Shown piece after piece: positions 6,196-10,416 of a stretch of DNA of 10,416 nucleotides. A model generated the notes under the pieces. That model saw only the letters and a list, made by a program, of their open reading frames with translations, made no database searches and was not told where the DNA came from. Position numbers and translations under genes: made by a program. Source of the stretch: Cellulomonas sp. (GTDB taxonomy: Bacteria; Actinomycetota; Actinomycetes; Actinomycetales; Cellulomonadaceae); contig JAPSIJ010000056.1 in assembly GCA_031178805.1 (NCBI GenBank), positions 1-10,416 of the forward strand, read 5' to 3'. Numbering within the stretch: the first letter of the stretch is position 1; the number at the start of each line of letters is the position of its first letter.

Positions 6196-6806
6196 AGCGC
6201 GCCCTTGGTGCTCGGGATGCCGTCGACCCGCGGGTCGAGCGCCACGGCGGCGCGCAGCGCGCGGGCCAGCGCCTTGAACTGCGCCTCCACGACGTGGTGC
6301 GGGTCGCGCCCGGCGAGCACGCGCACGTGCATGCCGAACGCGGCGTGGTGCGCGATCGACTCCAGGACGTGCCGGGTCAGGGACCCGGTGAAGTGCCCGC
6401 CGATCAGGTGGTGCTCCTGGCCCGCCGGCTCGCCGGAGTGCACCAGGTACGGCCGGCCCGACACGTCGACGACCGCCTGCGCCAGCGCCTCGTCCAGCGG
6501 CACCGTGGCGTCGCCGAACCGGGCGATGCCGCGCTTGTCGCCCAGCGCCTGCCGGAGCGCCTCGCCCAGGCAGATCGCGACGTCCTCGACGGTGTGGTGC
6601 GCGTCGATGTGCGTGTCCCCCGTGGCCTGCACCCGCAGGTCGATCAGGGAGTGCTTGCCCAGGGCGGTGAGCATGTGGTCGTAGAACGGCACCGTCGTGC
6701 TGATGTCCGTGCGCCCGGTGCCGTCGAGGTCCACCTCGACGACGACGCTGGACTCGCTCGTCGTGCGCTCGACCCTCGCGGTGCGCCCGCCGGTCGTCGT
6801 GCTCAA
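6192..6806 (-). CDS. hisB: Imidazoleglycerol-phosphate dehydratase
   Basis: HisB dehydrates imidazole glycerol phosphate to imidazole acetol phosphate, the substrate of HisC. The 204-residue monofunctional enzyme has the expected family marks: RVERTTSESSV at the N-terminus, FYDHML with His44, the metal-binding HHTVED (70-75), HLIGGHF, the second HHVVEAQFKALARAL (170-184), and the typical C-terminus DGIPSTKGAL. The Mn-binding histidines and glutamates are present. The likely start is TTG at 6804-6806, overlapping the hisC stop as TTGA, with GGAGG about ten bases upstream. A GTG seven codons earlier in frame is the alternative. The hisB frame also stays open far upstream through hisC, but only as an antisense/shadow frame. 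It is coupled to hisC before it and to the unknown gene after it. Confidence 0.96.
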   Translation of the reverse strand: MSTTTGGRTARVERTTSESSVVVEVDLDGTGRTDISTTVPFYDHMLTALGKHSLIDLRVQATGDTHIDAHHTVEDVAICLGEALRQALGDKRGIARFGDATVPLDEALAQAVVDVSGRPYLVHSGEPAGQEHHLIGGHFTGSLTRHVLESIAHHAAFGMHVRVLAGRDPHHVVEAQFKALARALRAAVALDPRVDGIPSTKGAL

Positions 6807-7945
6807 ATCCCCAGCACCTCCCACAGCGCGGCGGTGAACGCCGCGGTCTCCTCCGGGGTGCCGACCGACACCCGGAGCCATCCTTCCGGACCCACCTCGC
6901 GGATCAGCACGTCGCGGTCCAGCAGACCCTGCCAGACCTCGTGCCGGTCCCCGGGCACCCGGAACAGCACGAAGTTCGCGTCCGACTCGGCGACGCGCAG
7001 CCCGCGGTCGCGCAGGTCCCGCACGAGCCCGTCGCGCTCGGCCCGCAGCGAGCCGATCTGCGCCATCAGCTCCGGCGCGTGCCGCAGCGCCGCGCGGGCG
7101 ACCGCCTGCGTCACCGCCGACAGGTGGTACGGCAGCCGGACCACCCGCAGGGCGTCCACCAGCTCCCGGGAGGCGGCCAGGTAGCCGACCCGGGCGCCCG
7201 CGAGGCCGAACGCCTTGGACATCGTCCGGCTGACCGCCAGGTGCGGGTGCTCCGCGAGCAGGGTGAGCGCCGAGTCGACGCCCTCCCGGCGGAACTCCGC
7301 GTAGGCCTCGTCGACGACGACCACGCAGCCGCCCGGCACCTCCGCGGCGGCCGCGAGGACCTCGCGCACGGTGTCCAGGGCCAGCGCCGTGCCCGTCGGG
7401 TTGTTCGGGCTGGTGAGCAGCACGACCGACGGCGTCTCGCGGGCGATCAGCGCGCGGGCCTCGACCGGGTCGACGTCGAAGTCCTCCGTGCGCCGGCCGG
7501 CGACCCAGCGGGTGTGCGTGTCGCGGGCGTACTCCGGGTACATCGAGTACGTGGGGGCGAACGACACCGCCGTGCGCCCGGGGCCGCCGAAGGCCTGCAG
7601 CAGGTGCAGCATCACCTCGTTCGAGCCGTTCGCGGCCCACACCTGCTCCGGCGCGACGCGGACGCCCGACTCCACCGCGAGGTAGTCGGCGAGGTCGGCG
7701 CGCAGCGCGAGGAACTCGCGGTCGGGGTAGCGGTTCAGCCCCGCGGCGGCCTCCGCCACGGCGGCGGCGATGTCCGCGACCACGCCCGGCGACGGCGGGT
7801 ACGGGTTCTCGTTGACGTTCAGCAGGTTCCGCACCGCGAGCTGCGGGGCGCCGTACGGGGCGCTGCCGGCGAGCTCCGGGCGCAGCGGCAGCGCGGGCGC
7901 GGCGGGCGCCCCGGGGTCCCGGGGCGCGAGGTCGGGTGCGGTCAC
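6803..7945 (-). CDS. hisC: Histidinol-phosphate aminotransferase
   Basis: HisC transfers an amino group from glutamate to imidazole acetol phosphate, giving histidinol phosphate, with pyridoxal phosphate as cofactor. The 380-residue protein is a fold-type I, class I/II aminotransferase. It has NENPYPPSP (45-53), GSNEVM (107-112), PTYSMYPEYA, SPNNPTG (179-185), VVVDEAYAEF with Asp212, the Schiff-base lysine Lys244 in SRTMSKAFGLAGARVGYL, and GWLRVSVGTPEE near the C-terminus for substrate carboxylate binding. Length is slightly long because of a Pro/Ala-rich N-terminal extension. The GTG start lies six bases after a TAGGAT -10 box, predicting a leaderless mRNA and making hisC the first gene of this cluster. 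hisD, usually just upstream in actinobacteria, is absent; the neighbour is a divergent DUF222/HNH gene. Confidence 0.97.
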   Translation of the reverse strand: MTAPDLAPRDPGAPAAPALPLRPELAGSAPYGAPQLAVRNLLNVNENPYPPSPGVVADIAAAVAEAAAGLNRYPDREFLALRADLADYLAVESGVRVAPEQVWAANGSNEVMLHLLQAFGGPGRTAVSFAPTYSMYPEYARDTHTRWVAGRRTEDFDVDPVEARALIARETPSVVLLTSPNNPTGTALALDTVREVLAAAAEVPGGCVVVVDEAYAEFRREGVDSALTLLAEHPHLAVSRTMSKAFGLAGARVGYLAASRELVDALRVVRLPYHLSAVTQAVARAALRHAPELMAQIGSLRAERDGLVRDLRDRGLRVAESDANFVLFRVPGDRHEVWQGLLDRDVLIREVGPEGWLRVSVGTPEETAAFTAALWEVLGI

Positions 7946-7951
7946 CGGGCG

Positions 7952-7957
7952 ATCCTA
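7952..7957 (-). promoter_or_regulatory. -10 hexamer of hisC and the his cluster
   Basis: On the minus strand TAGGAT ends six bases before the GTG of hisC at 7945. It is the closest match to TATAAT in the window and predicts a leaderless operon transcript. This leaves no room for a leader peptide, T-box or riboswitch upstream of hisC on that transcript. Confidence 0.65.
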
Positions 7958-8048
7958 TCGGCGCGGCCGGGTGCGGGGTCCTGGCGTCCCGTGCCGGGGG
8001 GCGGGATGGGTCCGTTGCGCGGGCGTGGGGGCGCGGAGTGCGGCTGCG

Positions 8049-8060
8049 CGGGCCGGCCCG
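8049..8060. promoter_or_regulatory. 12-base palindrome between hisC and the HNH gene
   Basis: CGGGCCGGCCCG is a perfect inverted repeat lying 22 bases upstream of the HNH-gene -10 box, next to where its -35 would be, in the 149-base divergent gap. It could be an operator, but palindromes of G and C are common in DNA this GC-rich. Nothing else is evident in the gap apart from the two -10 boxes. Confidence 0.25.
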
Positions 8061-8082
8061 AGGACGTGTCAGTGGGCGTCGG

Positions 8083-8088
8083 TAGCGT
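8083..8088 (+). promoter_or_regulatory. -10 hexamer of the DUF222/HNH gene
   Basis: TAGCGT ends six bases before the ATG at 8095, predicting a leaderless mRNA and supporting that start over internal GTG codons near 8190-8220. No clear -35 is visible. Confidence 0.55.
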
Positions 8089-8094
8089 GGTGCC

Positions 8095-10089
8095 ATGCCC
8101 GCTGACCTGCACCGACGCCGTCCCGCGGGGGTCGCGCGCCCGGTCGGCGGCCCGGGCAGGCGGCGCCCCCGGACGTGCCGCGCGGTGCGGTGGCGGTCGC
8201 GGACCGTGGTGGTCGTCGTGGACGCCGCGGGGCTGCGGACGGTGGACGGCCGTGCGGAGCCGCCGGGCGGAGATCCGGGCACCGCGTCGCCGCCCGCGTC
8301 CCCGCCCGCGCACGCGCCGGCGGAGGCCGTGCCCGCGAGCGCCGCTCCCGTCGCGGCCGCCGACGAGGCCGTGCCCGCGAGCGCTGCACCCGTGGTGCCC
8401 GCCGAGGAGGTCGTGCCCGACACGAGCGCGGCCGCCGATGCGCCGCGGTCCGCGCTGGACGACGCCCTGCGGGCGGCGGAGACCGCACCCGACCCCGTGC
8501 AGCGGTTCCCGTTCCGGGCGAGCGACGTGCGCGGGCCCGGGGGGCGGGGGCTGGACGTCGCCGCGCTGCCGCCCGGGCCCGAGCTCGCCCGCCTGCTGAC
8601 GACCGTGGACCCCGCCGAGGTCACCGACTGGACCCTGGTCGAGCTGGTGGACGCCGCCGTGCGGCAGGAGTCGTGGGCGCGGGCAGTCGCGGCGTCGCTC
8701 GCCGCGGCGCTCGCCGGGCGGGAGTGCATGCGCCCCCGCGGGCTGACCACCCGCGCACCGCTGCGGGTCGAGGACGTCGCGGGCACCGAGCTCGCCTTCC
8801 GGCTGTCCTGGTCGCAGCGCGCCGCCGCCCGCCTGGTCCGGACGGGGCGCGCGTTCGACGGCGTGCTGGCGGACACGGGTGCCGCGCTCGCCCGCGGCAC
8901 CGTCGACGCACCGCGCGCCCAGGCCGTCGTCGACCGGCTGGCCGACCTGCCGGTGCCGGTGGCCCTGGCGGCGCAGGACGAGGTGCTCCCCCGGGCCGCG
9001 GGTCGGACGGTCAGCCAGGTGCGCGCCGACCTGGAGCGCGCGCTGATCCGCACCGACCCCGCCGAGGCCGTCGCCCGCCGGGAGCGCGCCCGCTCCGGCC
9101 GGCGGGTGGACCGCCCGGTGGTGCTCCCGGACGGCATGGCCGGGCTGTGGGCGGTGCTGCCCGCGCCCGACGCGGTGCGGGTGCACGGGATCCTCGACGC
9201 GGCCGCCCGGACCGCACGCGCCGCCGGCGACCCCCGCACGCTCGACCAGCTGCGCGCCGACGGGCTGACGGACCTGTTCCTGCACGACACCTGCCCGGCG
9301 CGGGCGGCCGGCGGCTCGACCGGCGGGGCCGGTGCGGCCGGTGCGCCGGGTGCGCCCGACACCGCCGTCCGCGCCGACGACGCGGCCCTCGCCGACGACC
9401 CGCCCGGTCCCGACGGGGCTCCGGGCACCGGCGGTCTCCCGGCCCCGGGGTCCACCGGCTGCGCGGACGGCCCGCGTCCCTGCGGGTGCCCCGCGCGGCC
9501 GCGGCCCACCGCGCTCGTCCGGGTCACGGTGGCGCTGTCCACCCTCCTCGGGCTGGACGAGCGGCCCGCCGACCTCGCCGGGTACGGCGCCCTCGACGCG
9601 GTCGCCGCGCGGGCGCTGGCCCTCGGCGGCGTCTGGCAGCGGGTGGTGACCGACGACCTCTCCGGCACGGTGCTCGACCTCGGCCGGACCCGGTACCGCC
9701 CGACGGCCGCCCTCGCCGAGCACGTCCGGGTCCGGGACCGCACGTGCGTCCGGCCGGGGTGCGACGTGCCGGCGGAGTCCTGCGACCTCGACCACACCGA
9801 GCCCTTCCACCCCCGGCCCGGCTCCGGCGACCCCGGCGGCACGACGAGCGCCGGGAACCTCGACCCGCTCTGCCGGCGGGACCACCGGTACAAGACCGAG
9901 GGTGTGCTCCGGCTGCGCCAGCGGCGGCCCGGGGAGTTCGACTGGCTCACCCCCACCGGGCACCACTACGCCGTCCGGCCGGAGCCGCCCGACCCGCCGG
10001 TCCCGGCGGAACCACCGACCCGGCCTGACCGGGACGACCCACCGGGCCGGACCGGGCTGCCCGCGACCGGCGACCCACCACCCTTCTGA
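8095..10089 (+). CDS. DUF222 domain protein with C-terminal HNH nuclease domain
   Basis: A 664-residue protein of the actinobacterial DUF222/HNH (13E12-like) family, which is often multicopy. Residues 1-50 are Arg-rich. Residues 55-125 are Ala/Pro-rich with about 2.5 copies of a 14-residue repeat. DUF222 follows (about 160-400) with TDWTLVELVDAAVRQ, LSWSQRAAARLV and ARGTVDAPRAQAVVDRL. A Gly/Ala/Pro-rich insert lies at about 402-465, then RVTVALSTLLGLDERPADLAGYG. The HNH domain covers about 545-600: Cys551 and Cys556, Asp566-His567 in LDHTEPF, Asn588, and Cys593/His597. Zinc ligands and catalytic residues are present, so nuclease activity is plausible. The C-terminus (about 618-664) is Pro-rich and probably disordered. 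Cellular role is unknown; these genes are discussed as possible selfish or phase-associated elements, but no element ends are seen here. It diverges from hisC. Confidence 0.9.
   Translation: MPADLHRRRPAGVARPVGGPGRRRPRTCRAVRWRSRTVVVVVDAAGLRTVDGRAEPPGGDPGTASPPASPPAHAPAEAVPASAAPVAAADEAVPASAAPVVPAEEVVPDTSAAADAPRSALDDALRAAETAPDPVQRFPFRASDVRGPGGRGLDVAALPPGPELARLLTTVDPAEVTDWTLVELVDAAVRQESWARAVAASLAAALAGRECMRPRGLTTRAPLRVEDVAGTELAFRLSWSQRAAARLVRTGRAFDGVLADTGAALARGTVDAPRAQAVVDRLADLPVPVALAAQDEVLPRAAGRTVSQVRADLERALIRTDPAEAVARRERARSGRRVDRPVVLPDGMAGLWAVLPAPDAVRVHGILDAAARTARAAGDPRTLDQLRADGLTDLFLHDTCPARAAGGSTGGAGAAGAPGAPDTAVRADDAALADDPPGPDGAPGTGGLPAPGSTGCADGPRPCGCPARPRPTALVRVTVALSTLLGLDERPADLAGYGALDAVAARALALGGVWQRVVTDDLSGTVLDLGRTRYRPTAALAEHVRVRDRTCVRPGCDVPAESCDLDHTEPFHPRPGSGDPGGTTSAGNLDPLCRRDHRYKTEGVLRLRQRRPGEFDWLTPTGHHYAVRPEPPDPPVPAEPPTRPDRDDPPGRTGLPATGDPPPF
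8323..8448 (+). repeat. In-frame 42-base tandem repeat in the DUF222/HNH gene
   Basis: Units begin at 8323, 8365 and 8407. The first two encode EAVPASAAPV plus four variable residues; the third is degenerate (EVVPDTSAAA). The period is exactly 14 codons, so repeat number can vary without breaking the frame. It forms part of the low-complexity linker before DUF222. Confidence 0.75.
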
Positions 10090-10106
10090 CCGGACGAGGC
10101 GCCCGT

Positions 10107-10166
10107 CGCACGGGCCCGCCACCTGCCGCACACGCCCGTCACCTACCGCACGGGCCCGCCACCTGC
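10107..10166 (+). repeat. Three-copy 20-base tandem repeat
   Basis: Units at 10107-10126, 10127-10146 and 10147-10166. The first and third are identical (CGCACGGGCCCGCCACCTGC) and the middle differs at four positions. Degraded partial copies may flank them. The array lies 17 bases after the HNH-gene stop, in the 201-base gap before the helicase gene. There are no unique spacers, so it is not a CRISPR array. Confidence 0.85.
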
Positions 10167-10170
10167 CGCG

Positions 10171-10194
10171 CCGGACGCCGAGCCGGACGCCGAG
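10171..10194 (+). repeat. Two-copy 12-base direct repeat, with degenerate copies after it
   Basis: CCGGACGCCGAG occurs twice head-to-tail (10171-10182, 10183-10194). Related CCG-rich sequence continues to about 10216. It follows directly after the 20-base array. The rest of the gap to 10277 is GC-rich, with a possible short hairpin (CCGGC/GCCGG near 10215-10229) and no gene. Confidence 0.7.
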
Positions 10195-10277
10195 CCGCCG
10201 CGCCGACCGCCGAGCCGGCGCGCCGCCGGTCGTCCCCAGCGGGCGCCGGCGGGGCCGTGGGTGTCGGCGGCGGTGGT

Positions 10278-10283
10278 TAGGGT
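10278..10283 (+). promoter_or_regulatory. -10 hexamer of the right-edge helicase gene
   Basis: TAGGGT ends seven bases before the ATG at 10291, the leaderless arrangement seen elsewhere in this window. Two GTG codons in frame just before the ATG are alternative starts. No clear -35 is seen. Confidence 0.55.
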
Positions 10284-10290
10284 CGTGGTG

Positions 10291-10416
10291 ATGACTGACG
10301 TCGGCGAGCACACCGGGACCGGGACCGACCGCGCGAGCCTGCGCGACGAGGCGGAGGCGGTGCTGCGCCGCCTCGTGGGGCGGGACGACGCCCGGCTGCG
10401 CGACGACCAGTGGCGG
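10291..10416 (+). CDS. Probable RecQ-like ATP-dependent DNA helicase, 5' end only
   Basis: Only the first 42 codons are in the window, and the frame is open to the edge. After a short Gly/Thr-rich N-terminus comes a helical stretch with EAVLRRLVG, followed by ARLRDDQW. A leucine-arginine-aspartate/glutamate-aspartate-glutamine-tryptophan pattern just before the Walker A region is typical of actinobacterial RecQ-like helicases, where this Gln lies in the adenine-recognition (Q/motif 0) segment. The Walker A and DEAD/DEAH motifs would lie to the right and cannot be checked, so the call rests on this short match and on memory of the family. Confidence 0.6.
   Translation, partial: MTDVGEHTGTGTDRASLRDEAEAVLRRLVGRDDARLRDDQWR

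Noticed and set aside
7946..8094. T-box, riboswitch or histidine leader peptide upstream of hisC
   Set aside because: The -10 box is six bases before the hisC start, leaving no leader, and I see no His-codon run or T-box sequence.
8190..8225. Internal GTG codons as the start of the DUF222/HNH protein
   Set aside because: They would remove the unusual Arg-rich N-terminus, but the -10 hexamer six bases before ATG 8095 supports the longer form.
6192..9956. A 1254-codon open frame on the minus strand extending hisB upstream
   Set aside because: It runs out of frame through hisC and antisense to the DUF222/HNH gene. Only the hisB part has family motifs. Stop codons are rare in all frames at this GC content, so the length means little.
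10107..10194. CRISPR array
   Set aside because: The repeats are directly head-to-tail with no unique spacers, only two or three copies, and no cas genes are present.
7942..10311. A 789-codon open frame on the minus strand opposite the HNH gene
   Set aside because: Its translation is Arg/Gly/Pro/Val-rich with no domain, while the plus strand carries a complete DUF222/HNH protein with catalytic residues and a promoter.
1..10416. tRNA, rRNA, insertion sequence, prophage or defence island
   Set aside because: No tRNA-like cloverleaf, transposase, integrase, terminal inverted repeats or recognisable defence genes were found. The HNH gene alone is not enough to call a mobile element.

Overview
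The window is very GC-rich, with short intergenic gaps and frequent GTG or TTG starts. The gene content (bifunctional-type PriA in a histidine cluster, a DUF222/HNH protein, a GerW-like protein, an SseB-family protein) points to a high-GC actinobacterium. The protein styles resemble Cellulomonadaceae/Micrococcales; that placement is inference from memory of the families, not a search result.

Layout: (1) On the minus strand, 1-1073 holds most of an MFS transporter that runs off the left edge. (2) Divergent from it on the plus strand are two translationally coupled envelope genes: a single-pass membrane protein with a coiled coil (1187-1852) and a trypsin-like serine protease lipoprotein (1849-2604). 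A GerW-family protein (2685-3233) follows. (3) Convergent to these on the minus strand is a histidine cluster, read right to left: hisC (7945-6803), hisB (6806-6192), an unrecognised 188-residue protein (6195-5629), hisH (5558-4911), priA/hisA (4837-4097) and an SseB-family gene (4100-3264). No hisD, hisF, hisG or hisI is in the window. (4) Divergent from hisC on the plus strand is a DUF222/HNH endonuclease-like gene (8095-10089). It is followed by a 201-base gap with two small tandem-repeat arrays and the first 42 codons of a probable RecQ-like helicase gene at the right edge.

How it works together: HisH supplies ammonia to the absent HisF, HisB and HisC carry out adjacent late steps, and PriA performs the isomerisation before HisF/HisH. 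The coiled-coil membrane protein and the lipoprotein protease probably act together outside the membrane.

Regulatory architecture is unusually readable. Five gene starts have a TAnnnT -10 hexamer ending 6-7 bases before the start codon, and the MFS gene has a weaker version. This predicts leaderless transcripts. Four same-strand junctions use a 4-base stop/start overlap (GTGA three times, TTGA once). Only priA and the GerW gene show clear Shine-Dalgarno sites. A nested GC-rich stem-loop lies just upstream of the internal hisH promoter. I found no RNA gene, CRISPR array, insertion sequence or new defence system. The best leads are the unknown protein inside the histidine cluster, the internal hisH hairpin/promoter junction, and the repeat arrays before the helicase gene.
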